From a bacterium UBA2219 (lineage in GTDB: Bacteria; Desulfobacterota; Deferrimicrobia; Deferrimicrobiales; Deferrimicrobiaceae), in assembly GCA_002327765.1 (NCBI GenBank), contig DCUH01000035.1, positions 353 through 7,576 on the forward strand: DNA of 7,224 nucleotides, read 5' to 3'. The notes below the pieces were generated by a model. It saw only the letters and a program-made list of their open reading frames with translations. It made no database searches and was not told the DNA's origin. Below, in pieces: positions 1-6,438 of this stretch (position 1 is the stretch's first letter; each line of letters starts with the position of its first letter). Both the position numbers and the translations under genes were made by a program.

Positions 1-39
1 CCGTGTGAAGGTGGCACTCTACCGCTGAGTTAAGCGCCC
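1..39 (-). tRNA. tRNA-Val (anticodon CAC), 5' part only
   Basis: Read on the minus strand from position 39, the sequence gives a 7-base acceptor strand (GGGCGCT), TA at tRNA positions 8-9, a D-arm with ACTC/GAGT stem around AGCGGTA, then an anticodon stem strand CCACC and the loop TTCACAC. The loop places the anticodon CAC at window positions 5-7, which reads the valine codon GUG, common in G+C-rich genomes. The first two bases of the 3' anticodon stem (GG) are present; the variable, T and 3' acceptor arms lie beyond the window start. The tRNA lies 36 bases downstream of the end of the dehydrogenase gene on the same strand. The class and anticodon are clear from the visible half; the pairing of the acceptor stem cannot be checked. 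Confidence 0.9.
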
Positions 40-51
40 CGGAATTTTCCT

Positions 52-79
52 ATTCTACCTTTACCCGGGATTCAATCAA
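52..79 (-). promoter_or_regulatory. Probable sigma70-type promoter of tRNA-Val
   Basis: On the minus strand TTGATT (79 to 74) and TAGAAT (57 to 52) are separated by 16 bases, a close match to bacterial -35 and -10 boxes. Transcription would start around 44-46, only a few bases before the mature tRNA 5' end at 39. The -35 box overlaps the TGA stop (78-76) of the upstream dehydrogenase gene. I see no terminator hairpin between that gene and the tRNA, so read-through from queH and the dehydrogenase gene could also contribute. The call rests on motif matching only. Confidence 0.5.
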
Positions 80-1239
80 CGGTTTTTTTCTCCGTAGGAG
101 ACCCGGTAGATCATCCCGGCCCGGTCGTCGGAGACGAGCAGGGACCCGTCCGTGAACGGCTGCACGTCCACGGGGCGGCCCCACGCCTTGTACAGGTCGC
201 GGCCCCAGACCCGGTCCCACGGGCGCCCCTTGCGCAGCCATCCCTCGGCGAACACCTCATAGCCCGCGGCGCGGTCCCCTTCCATGCGGACGAAGGTGAC
301 CCGGTACCCGATCGGCTCCGTGCGGTTCCACGAGCCGTGCTCCGCGATGAAGATCCCCCCGCGGTAGCCGGGAGGGAACATCGTCCCCGTGTAGAACCGC
401 ATGCCGAGGGCCGCTGCGTGCGCGGGGATCTCCCATTCGGGCGTCGTGAAGCCGGGCGGCTTCCCCCTGCCGCCGAACTCCGGGTCGGGGATGCCTTTCC
501 CGTGGACGTAGGGGAAGCCGAAATGAAGCCCTTTCCCCCGCGCCCGGTTCAGCTCGTCCGGGGGGATGTCGTCCCCCATCATGTCGCGTCCGTTGTCGGT
601 GAACCAGAGCTCGCCGGTGTCCGGGTGCCAGTCGAAGCCGACGGTGTTCCGCACGCCCGACGCGTACACCTCGAGCCCTTTTCCGTCGGGGCGCATCCGG
701 AGGATCGCGGCGTAGCGGGGATCGGCGCGCTCGCAGACGTTGCAGGGGGCGCCCACCGGCACGTAGAGCATCCCGTCGGGGCCGAAGGCGATGAACTTCC
801 ACCCGTGATGCGTGTCCTTCGGGAAGGCCTCGTTGACGACGACCGGCTCGGGAGGGGAGGAAAGCCGGGACTCGATCCCGTCGAACCGCAAGACCCGGCC
901 GATCTCGGCGACGTATAGCGCCCCGCCGCGGAACGCGACGCCGTTGGGCTGGGTAAGGTCGCGGGCGACGGTGGCGACCTCGTGCAGCCCCTCCGCCGTC
1001 TTCCCCGGGAGGACGGCGTACACGCTCCCTTTCCGCGTGCCGACGAAGAGGGTGCCGCGTTCCCCCAGCGTCATCGACCGGGCGCCGGGCACCTCCGCGT
1101 ACGCGGCGATGCGGAACCCGCGCGGGAGACGGATGCCGTCGAGCGGCAGGTCCGGCCCGCTTTCCGCCGTCCCCGAGGCGAAAAGGAGGAGCGCCAAGGC
1201 TGCCGCGGCGAAGCGGGACGCCGGAAATGCCTTTCTCAC
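76..1239 (-). CDS. Secreted PQQ-dependent sugar (sorbosone) dehydrogenase-like protein
   Basis: The 387-residue protein is a likely periplasmic six-bladed beta-propeller of the soluble glucose/L-sorbosone dehydrogenase family, which oxidises sugars or related aldehydes with PQQ. A Sec-type signal peptide is seen at residues 1-27 (basic start, then a run of A and L). Family patterns follow in order: a DLTQPNGVAF segment at 94-103; HHGW at 144-147 followed by FGPDG and LYV; a CNVC pair (C166, C169); GVRN at 195-198 followed by DWHP; TDNGRDMMGDD at 214-224; and AEHGSWNR at 299-306. One of the two histidines at 144-145 and R197 are candidates for the active-site His and Arg of the family. The GTG start was chosen because it sits directly before the signal peptide, follows GGGAGGAGG, and overlaps the queH stop as GTGA. 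The longer open frame upstream is a shadow of queH. No cytochrome domain is attached and no pqq synthesis gene is in view, so substrate and true PQQ use are unproven. Confidence 0.85.
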   Translation of the reverse strand: MRKAFPASRFAAAALALLLFASGTAESGPDLPLDGIRLPRGFRIAAYAEVPGARSMTLGERGTLFVGTRKGSVYAVLPGKTAEGLHEVATVARDLTQPNGVAFRGGALYVAEIGRVLRFDGIESRLSSPPEPVVVNEAFPKDTHHGWKFIAFGPDGMLYVPVGAPCNVCERADPRYAAILRMRPDGKGLEVYASGVRNTVGFDWHPDTGELWFTDNGRDMMGDDIPPDELNRARGKGLHFGFPYVHGKGIPDPEFGGRGKPPGFTTPEWEIPAHAAALGMRFYTGTMFPPGYRGGIFIAEHGSWNRTEPIGYRVTFVRMEGDRAAGYEVFAEGWLRKGRPWDRVWGRDLYKAWGRPVDVQPFTDGSLLVSDDRAGMIYRVSYGEKNR

Positions 1240-1826
1240 GCCTCCTCCCTCGACGCCGCCGGTTCCCCGCCGGGGAGGGAATGCCTGCATCCGCAATACC
1301 GCTGGCGATAGATCCCGAGCTCCCGTGTGATCCGCACGCTCTGCAGATAGCCGTCCTTTTTCTTGAGGTCGGCCGCGACGAACCGGACGCCGGTTTCCTT
1401 TTCCACTTCCGCCCCCACGCGGTTGACCATCGCCGCGTCCTTCTTCGGGCTCACGGTCAGGACCGTGCCGAAGGCCGGCATGCCGAGCTCGGCCGCCTTC
1501 CTCGCGGTCTCGCGCAGCCGGAACCGGACGCACGCCTCGCAGCGCCGGCCGCGCTCGGGCTCCCTCTCGAGCCCCCGGACTTCTTCTTCCCATCCGGCCT
1601 CGCCGCCCTCCCCGAGGATCAGCGGGAAGGGCGCTTTTTCCCGGAGGTCGAGGGTGGCCTGCACCCGTTTCCGGTGCTCCCCCGCCGGGTGTATGTTAGG
1701 GTTATAGAAGAAGCCGGTGACGTCGAACAGCTCCCTCAGGGCCCGCACGCCGTAGGACGCGTCCGGGGCGCAGCAGATGTGGAGGAGGACTTTCTCCCCG
1801 CGGGGGATGTCGGACGCAAGCTTCAA
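1236..1826 (-). CDS. queH: Epoxyqueuosine reductase QueH
   Basis: The 196-residue protein matches QueH (formerly DUF208), the cytosolic iron-sulfur enzyme that reduces epoxyqueuosine to queuosine at position 34 of GUN-anticodon tRNAs, replacing the unrelated QueG. Visible signatures are HICCAPD at residues 16-22 (C18, C19), YNPNIHP at 41-47, RCEAC at 95-99 (C96, C99), a central GTVLTVSPKKD at 120-130, and YCGCRHS near the end (C178, C180). The cysteine pairs fit the [4Fe-4S] ligands of the family; D22 stands where some members have another Cys. The start is the first in-frame start codon, a TTG, after a stop at 1886-1884. Homologues usually begin just before the HxCC motif, so about ten residues are extra here, and no good Shine-Dalgarno lies before the TTG. 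Its TGA overlaps the GTG of the next gene by 4 bases, which suggests translational coupling. Confidence 0.9.
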   Translation of the reverse strand: MKLASDIPRGEKVLLHICCAPDASYGVRALRELFDVTGFFYNPNIHPAGEHRKRVQATLDLREKAPFPLILGEGGEAGWEEEVRGLEREPERGRRCEACVRFRLRETARKAAELGMPAFGTVLTVSPKKDAAMVNRVGAEVEKETGVRFVAADLKKKDGYLQSVRITRELGIYRQRYCGCRHSLPGGEPAASREEA

Positions 1827-1861
1827 GGGCCGGAACCCGAACCTCGTTGTTGGTAATCTTA

Positions 1862-1888
1862 TTTTAACAGCAGGAACGGGCTTTTAAC
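1862..1888. repeat. Direct repeat TTTTAAC x2 in the divergent spacer
   Basis: TTTTAAC occurs at 1862-1868 and again at 1882-1888, a spacing of 20 bases or nearly two helical turns, inside the 89-base spacer between the divergent queH and protease genes. The spacer is much more A+T-rich than its flanks, so promoters for both directions probably lie here, but I could not pick a -35/-10 pair with good spacing on either strand. The repeat could be a regulator site or chance in an A+T-rich patch. Confidence 0.3.
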
Positions 1889-1915
1889 CGTGAAGAAAAG
1901 AAGGGACGCTTCAAG

Positions 1916-2740
1916 TTGACGCCGTCGCTCCTGTTCGTCGCCACGTTCCTGACCACGCTCGTGGCGGGCTCCTTCCTGGCGGGAGGCAACCCGCTCGCGC
2001 GGCCTTCCGACCTGCTCCTCGGCCTGATGTTCAACCTTCCGCTCCTCGCGATCCTCGGGATCCACGAGATGGGGCACTACACAGCCGCCCGGCGGCACCG
2101 GGTGGTGACGACCCCGCCGTTCTTCATCCCGTTCCTGCCGATCCCGCCGCTCCCGGGGACCATGGGCGCGGTGATCAAGCTGAAGTCGCCCTTTCCCGAC
2201 CGCAACGCGCTCATGGACATCGGGTTCGCCGGGCCGCTGGCCGGCGCCGTCGTCGCCATACCCGTCCTGGTGGCGGGGCTCGCCCTTTCGGAAATCCGTC
2301 GCACGACCGGCGTTCTCGGGTCGGAGCTGGGGGAGTCGCTCCTGTTCAAGCTCTTGTCGCGGATCGTCCTCGGGGAGATTCCGCAGGGGCACGACGTCTT
2401 CCTTCACCCCATGGGATACGCGGGGTGGCTGGGGCTGTACATCACGATGCTGAACCTGATCCCGGCCGGACAGCTCGACGGCGGGCACATCGCCTACGCT
2501 CTGTTCGGGGACCGGTACGGATCCGTCGCCCGCCTCGTTCCGTTCGGGCTTCTGCTGATGGGGCTCATGGGGAACGGGTGGTTCGTCTGGGCCGCGCTCC
2601 TGTTCTTCATCGGCACCGGGCACCCCCGGCCGGTGAGCGAGGAGGTGCCGCTTTCTCCCGCGCGCCGGGTGGCCGGCGCGGTCGCCGCGCTGCTGTTCGT
2701 CCTCTGTTTCGTCCCGGACCCGTTCCCCATGGGGAGATAG
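1916..2740 (+). CDS. Site-2-protease-like membrane metallopeptidase (M50 family)
   Basis: A 274-residue, largely hydrophobic protein of the M50 intramembrane zinc protease family, in the PDZ-lacking branch that resembles plant EGY and cyanobacterial homologues. The zinc site is HEMGH at residues 50-54 (H50, H54 as ligands, E51 as catalytic base), and the partner motif is AGQLDGG at 184-190 with D188 as third ligand. Between them lie GTMGAVIKLKSPFPDR (81-96) and GFAGPLAGA (103-111), typical of this branch. Membrane segments are apparent near residues 4-24, 33-50, 103-125, 168-182, 205-232 and 250-267. The TTG start is the only start codon before the first membrane segment; an in-frame stop lies at 1865-1867, and an AAGG lies about 11 bases upstream. 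The TAG stop touches the reading frame of the next gene, an exporter subunit. Its substrate is unknown; such proteases often release membrane-bound regulators or process membrane peptides. Confidence 0.88.
   Translation: MTPSLLFVATFLTTLVAGSFLAGGNPLARPSDLLLGLMFNLPLLAILGIHEMGHYTAARRHRVVTTPPFFIPFLPIPPLPGTMGAVIKLKSPFPDRNALMDIGFAGPLAGAVVAIPVLVAGLALSEIRRTTGVLGSELGESLLFKLLSRIVLGEIPQGHDVFLHPMGYAGWLGLYITMLNLIPAGQLDGGHIAYALFGDRYGSVARLVPFGLLLMGLMGNGWFVWAALLFFIGTGHPRPVSEEVPLSPARRVAGAVAALLFVLCFVPDPFPMGR
2731..2737 (+). promoter_or_regulatory. Candidate ribosome binding site for the first exporter gene
   Basis: GGGGAGA lies in the last codons of the protease gene, 7 bases before an ATC codon at 2745 in the exporter frame. 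The first canonical start in that frame, ATG at 2856, is preceded by pyrimidine-rich sequence with no such motif. This favours initiation near 2745, possibly by ribosomes finishing at the protease TAG (2738-2740). Confidence 0.4.
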
Positions 2741-2744
2741 GGCG

Positions 2745-4541
2745 ATCCGCGACCTCCTCGCGCTCCGACCGCACCTGGCCCGCCATCGGCGGGCGTACGC
2801 GCTGTGCCTGGCCGGGCTCGCGCTCTCCTCGGTCTTCGGCCTGTTCGTCCCCTGGATGATCCGCGACGCCGTCGACGCCGTCTCCGCCGCGGGCGCGGGC
2901 GGCGGGGCCGGGAGGGCGGCGGAACGGCTGCGCCGCGCCGTGGCCCTGATGGCTCTGCTGGCGGTACTGCACGCCTTCTTCCGCTACCTTTCCCGGCGGT
3001 CGCTGTTCGTCGCGGCCCGCGAGGTGGAGAAGGAGCTCCGGCGCCGCCTGTTCTCCCACGTGATCCGGCTGCCGCTGCCGTTTTTCCAGGGGACCCCGAC
3101 CGGGGACGTGATGTCCCGCCTGGCGAACGACCTCTCCGCCGTCTGGCTGCTGCTCGGCCCCGGCGTGCTCATGCTGACGGGGACGTGCATCACCTGGCTC
3201 ATCGCGATCGTCTTCATGCTCGAGATCAGCCCGGCCCTGACCGGGTTGTCGCTCCTGGTGGCGCCGCTGGTGGTGGTCGTTTCGAGGGAATACGGCCGCG
3301 CCTTCCACCGGCAGCACCGGGGGATCCAGGAGTCGCTCGCGGCCATGAACGGGACGCTGCAGGAGAACGTGACGGGGATACGCCTCGTGAAGGCGTTCAC
3401 TCTCGAGGAGCGCGAGGAGGGACGGTTCGGCGCGGACTGCCGGGAGTACTACCGCCGCAGCGTCGCGGTGGCCCGGACCTCCGCGAAGTTCCACGGGGCG
3501 ATCGGGTTCCTCGCGGGGGCGGGGATCGCCCTCGTCCTGTACTTCGGGGGGCGGTCGGTGATCCGGGGAGAACTGACCTTGGGGGGATTCGTCGCCTTCA
3601 ACGCCTACCTCGCCATGCTGGCGTTTCCCACGATGGCGATGGGTTGGGTGATCAACCTGTTCCAGCGGGGGAACGCGGCGATGGGGAGGATCAACGAGTA
3701 CCTCCGCCTCCCTGCGGAGCTCCCCGAAGACGCCCCGGGGCCGCCCGGGGGGACGCCGTCGCCTCCCCCCGGCGCGGTTTCGCCGCCGACATGCCCGATA
3801 CTGGAAGTGAAGGGACTGGTATTTTCGCACGAAGGGGGGGAGAAGGTGCTGCGGGGCGTCTCCTTCGCGCTTGGGAAAGGGGAGGTGACGGGGCTGGTCG
3901 GGCCTACGGGTTGCGGGAAGAGCACGCTCCTCTCCCTGCTGGCGGGCCTCTATGCGGCGCCCCCCGGTACGATCTTCTGGGAAGGAAGGGACGCGGTGGA
4001 GATCCCACTTACGGAGCGCCGCGGGCGGGTCGCTCTGGTCTCCCAGGACCCGTTCCTCTTCTCCGACACGCTCCTCGAGAACATCTGCTTCGGAAAGGAA
4101 TCGCCGAATCCCGCCGCCGCGAGCGAGGCTGCACGCGCCGCGCGGCTGCTCGACGAGATCGAGGAGATGCCGCGGGGCATCGAGACGGTCGTCGGCGAGC
4201 GGGGGATCTCCCTGTCGGGCGGCCAGAAGCAGCGGGCCACCATCGCGCGGGCGCTTTACGGGGAGAGGCCGGTCCTGCTGCTGGACGACGCGCTTTCCGC
4301 GGTCGACTCGGAAACGGAGCGCGAGATCTTCGAGGGGATCCTGAAGGCGAGCGGGGAGGCTACGGTGCTCTTCAGCACGCACCGGATGGCGTCGCTGTCC
4401 CGGTGCGACCGGATCCTCGTGCTCGACGAGGGGCGCATCGTCGAGGAAGGCACGCACGACGGGCTGCTCTCGCTGCGCGGCAGATACTTCGACCTGTATT
4501 CCCGCCAGATGCTCGCGCGCGAGCTGGAGGAGGCGACGTGA
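2745..4541 (+). CDS. ABC exporter half-transporter, MdlA/YheI-like, degenerate-site subunit
   Basis: A fused membrane-plus-ATPase subunit of the type IV (ABCB-like) exporter family, about 598 residues if read from 2745. It has six membrane helices, an intracellular loop with FFQGTPTGD, a proline-rich linker, then the nucleotide-binding domain. That domain shows Walker A GPTGCGKST (386-394), Q-loop Q434, signature LSGGQKQ (490-496), Walker B VLLLDDALSAVD with Asp (D515) where the catalytic Glu normally stands, and switch H546. The A-loop aromatic residue is replaced by H362. Asp here with a normal signature is the pattern of MdlA, YheI and TM287. The start is uncertain: the first ATG (2856) would begin at the end of membrane helix 1, and the frame upstream encodes a normal N-terminus and helix 1 (about residues 17-38) but has no ATG, GTG or TTG. 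I give the ATC at 2745 as the best candidate because of its upstream GGGGAGA; CTG at 2775 is another. Its stop overlaps the next gene by 4 bases. The substrate is unknown; lipids and drugs are usual for the family. Confidence 0.88.
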   Translation: MRDLLALRPHLARHRRAYALCLAGLALSSVFGLFVPWMIRDAVDAVSAAGAGGGAGRAAERLRRAVALMALLAVLHAFFRYLSRRSLFVAAREVEKELRRRLFSHVIRLPLPFFQGTPTGDVMSRLANDLSAVWLLLGPGVLMLTGTCITWLIAIVFMLEISPALTGLSLLVAPLVVVVSREYGRAFHRQHRGIQESLAAMNGTLQENVTGIRLVKAFTLEEREEGRFGADCREYYRRSVAVARTSAKFHGAIGFLAGAGIALVLYFGGRSVIRGELTLGGFVAFNAYLAMLAFPTMAMGWVINLFQRGNAAMGRINEYLRLPAELPEDAPGPPGGTPSPPPGAVSPPTCPILEVKGLVFSHEGGEKVLRGVSFALGKGEVTGLVGPTGCGKSTLLSLLAGLYAAPPGTIFWEGRDAVEIPLTERRGRVALVSQDPFLFSDTLLENICFGKESPNPAAASEAARAARLLDEIEEMPRGIETVVGERGISLSGGQKQRATIARALYGERPVLLLDDALSAVDSETEREIFEGILKASGEATVLFSTHRMASLSRCDRILVLDEGRIVEEGTHDGLLSLRGRYFDLYSRQMLARELEEAT

Positions 4542-6370
4542 CCCCTCCGTCGGACGGGTTCTTCCTGGACGACCGGGCGGAAACGCAAGGAGTGGACTGG
4601 CGCCTCCTTCGACGGCTGCTCCGGTACGTCGCCCCGCATCGGGGGCTCCTGGCCGGCGCGCTGGCGGCGCTGGTTCTGGGGACCGCCTGCCAGCTCGCGG
4701 GGCCCTACCTCATCAAGATCGTCATTGACCGCCACGTGACGCCACGCGTCCTTCCCGGCATGGCGGGCTGGGTCCTCCTCTACCTCGCGGCCCTCGCCGG
4801 CGCGATGGGGTTCCTTTTCCTTCAGATGTACGCCGTGTCCGCCCTGGGGCAGCGGGTGATCCTCGCGATCCGCGCGGAGATGTTCTCCCGCGTGCAGCGG
4901 CTTCCGGTGGCCTGGTTCGACCGGACGCCGACCGGGCGCCTGATGACCCGGCTGACGTCGGACGTCGAGGCCCTCCAGGAGCTCATCTCCTCCGGGCTGG
5001 TGTCGACGATCGGGGACGTCGCGGTCCTCGCGGGGACGGCGGCGATCCTCCTCTGGATGGACGCCCGCCTCGCCCTGGTCGTATTCTCCGTCCTGCCGCT
5101 CCTTGCGGTTTTCGTCGAGCTACTCAAAAAACGGATCCGCGCGGCAAACCGGGAAGCGCGCCGCAAGATGGCGCGGCTGAACGCCTTCCTGCAGGAGCAC
5201 GTGACCGGCGTCGCCGTGGTGAAGGCGTTCGGGCAGGAAGGGAAGTCGGACCGGCGCTTCGACGCGCTGAACGCGGACTACCTGGCGGAGAACGTGCGGC
5301 TCACGAACTATTTTTCGCTGTATTTCCCGGGCGTGGAGATGCTCGCCTCCTTCGCCGTCGCCCTCCTCCTGTGGCATGGCGGCGGGGGGCTGATCTCCGG
5401 GGCGATCACCTTCGGGACGCTGGTGGCCTTCCTGGAATACGCCCAGAAGTTCTATAACCCGATCAAGGACATGAGCGACAAGTACAACATCCTCCAGTCC
5501 GCGCTGGCATCCTCGGAAAGGATCTTCCAGTTGCTGGATACGGACGTTTCCCCCGAGTACGGGGAGCCGGCGCCCCGGGGGCGCGCGGAAAAGGCGCGAC
5601 CGGCGGGGAGGGCGGAAAGCTCTGTTCCCGCCATCGAGTTCCGCGACGTCTGGTTCTCCTACCCTCGGGTCGACGGCGGGGTGTCCGGCGCCGGGGCGGA
5701 AAGGCCGCCGGCCCTCCGGGGAGTGTCCTTCGCCCTGGAGGAAGGGCGGGCGGGCGCGATCGTGGGGGCGACGGGATCGGGGAAGACCACGGTGCTCTCC
5801 CTGCTGTGCCGGTTCTACGAGGCGGAGCGGGGGCATATCTTCCTGTTCGGCAGGGACATCAGGGACATCCCCCGGGGCGAGCTGCGCGGCATGATCTCCC
5901 TCGTCCTGCAGGAGCCGTTCCTCTTCTCCGGCTCGATTCTGGAGAACGTCGCCTCGGGGGGGGCCAACGTCGACGCCGCCCTTTCGGCGGCCGGGGTGGA
6001 CCGGTTCGCTTCCGGGCTGGATGCCGGCCTCTCGACCGATGTGGGAGAGCGGGGCGGGCGGCTTTCCATGGGGCAGCGCCAGATGGTTTCCATCGCGCGG
6101 GCGCTGGCGCGGAACCCGAAGGTCCTCCTGCTGGACGAGGCGACCTCCAGCGTCGACCCCGAGACGGAGCATGGGATCCGGGAGGCGCTCCCGCGGGTTC
6201 TCGCGGGGCGCACCTCCCTCGTCGTGGCGCACCGGCTGTCGACGGTCCTGTCCGCGGACCGGATCATCGTCATGCACAAGGGGAAAGTGCGCGAGTGGGG
6301 GACCCACGAGGAGCTGTTGGCCGCCGGCGGCATCTACCGGAGGCTGCATACCCTCCAGTTCGATTATTGA
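4538..6370 (+). CDS. ABC exporter half-transporter, MdlB/YheH-like, catalytic-site subunit
   Basis: The 610-residue partner of the preceding gene: six membrane helices (the first near residues 36-58), loop WFDRTPTGR, then the ATPase domain. Visible are an A-loop Tyr (Y375), Walker A GATGSGKTT (410-418), Q458, signature LSMGQRQ (509-515), Walker B VLLLDEATSSVD with catalytic E534, and switch H565. The second signature position is Met (M511) instead of Gly, as MdlB-type subunits also deviate there. In the predicted heterodimer, this subunit's Walker motifs pair with the intact signature of the first subunit to form the working ATP site, while its own LSMGQ faces the degenerate site. The GTG start was chosen because it overlaps the upstream stop as GTGA and follows GGAGGAGG (4526-4533) at good distance. 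The open frame continuing upstream to 2804 is a shadow of the first exporter gene. The linker at about 345-365 is rich in R, A, P and E, and an insertion follows Y375. Confidence 0.92.
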   Translation: MTPPSDGFFLDDRAETQGVDWRLLRRLLRYVAPHRGLLAGALAALVLGTACQLAGPYLIKIVIDRHVTPRVLPGMAGWVLLYLAALAGAMGFLFLQMYAVSALGQRVILAIRAEMFSRVQRLPVAWFDRTPTGRLMTRLTSDVEALQELISSGLVSTIGDVAVLAGTAAILLWMDARLALVVFSVLPLLAVFVELLKKRIRAANREARRKMARLNAFLQEHVTGVAVVKAFGQEGKSDRRFDALNADYLAENVRLTNYFSLYFPGVEMLASFAVALLLWHGGGGLISGAITFGTLVAFLEYAQKFYNPIKDMSDKYNILQSALASSERIFQLLDTDVSPEYGEPAPRGRAEKARPAGRAESSVPAIEFRDVWFSYPRVDGGVSGAGAERPPALRGVSFALEEGRAGAIVGATGSGKTTVLSLLCRFYEAERGHIFLFGRDIRDIPRGELRGMISLVLQEPFLFSGSILENVASGGANVDAALSAAGVDRFASGLDAGLSTDVGERGGRLSMGQRQMVSIARALARNPKVLLLDEATSSVDPETEHGIREALPRVLAGRTSLVVAHRLSTVLSADRIIVMHKGKVREWGTHEELLAAGGIYRRLHTLQFDY

Positions 6371-6375
6371 TCTGT

Positions 6376-6402
6376 TTGTTCCCGCCGAGATTCTGTTATA
6401 TT
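6376..6402 (+). promoter_or_regulatory. Possible purC promoter with extended -10 element
   Basis: The 68-base gap before purC is sharply A+T-richer than the rest of the strand. TATATT at 6397-6402 is preceded by TGT, giving an extended -10 element, and a weak -35 candidate TTGTTC lies at 6376-6381 with a 15-base spacer. Transcription would start near 6408-6410, leaving a leader of about 30 bases. No terminator hairpin is seen after the exporter stop, so read-through from the exporter operon is also possible. Confidence 0.42.
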
Positions 6403-6438
6403 TAAAGTTTCCATCCATTTCGCCCCGGAGGTTCCTGC

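Noticed and set aside
41..50. GGAATTTTCC as an operator palindrome
   Set aside because: The arms are only 4 bases with a 2-base centre, which is too short to separate from chance.
81..90. Run of seven T at 83-89 as a terminator
   Set aside because: It lies inside the dehydrogenase coding end, is an A run on the transcribed minus strand, and has no hairpin before it.
1240..1593. N-terminal extension of the dehydrogenase to 505 residues
   Set aside because: This part is out of frame over queH and has R/G/E-rich shadow composition; the signal peptide and ribosome binding site place the start at 1239.
1859..2623. 254-residue minus-strand open frame opposite the M50 protease
   Set aside because: Its sequence is E/R/Q/P-rich without any domain, while the plus strand carries clear zinc-site motifs.
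2607..4457. 616-residue open frame on the minus strand
   Set aside because: It is antisense to the protease end and first exporter, has a low-complexity R/P/G/E-rich composition with no recognisable domain, and is explained by the scarcity of stop codons in G+C-rich DNA.
2804..4537. Upstream part of a 1188-codon open frame running into the second exporter, as a giant fusion
   Set aside because: The first 578 codons lie out of frame over the first exporter gene and read as low-complexity R/G/A-rich sequence; the exporter proper begins at the GTG at 4538 with a clear Shine-Dalgarno.
6371..6438. Rho-independent terminator after the exporter genes
   Set aside because: No G+C-rich hairpin followed by a T run is present; the A+T patch fits a promoter better.
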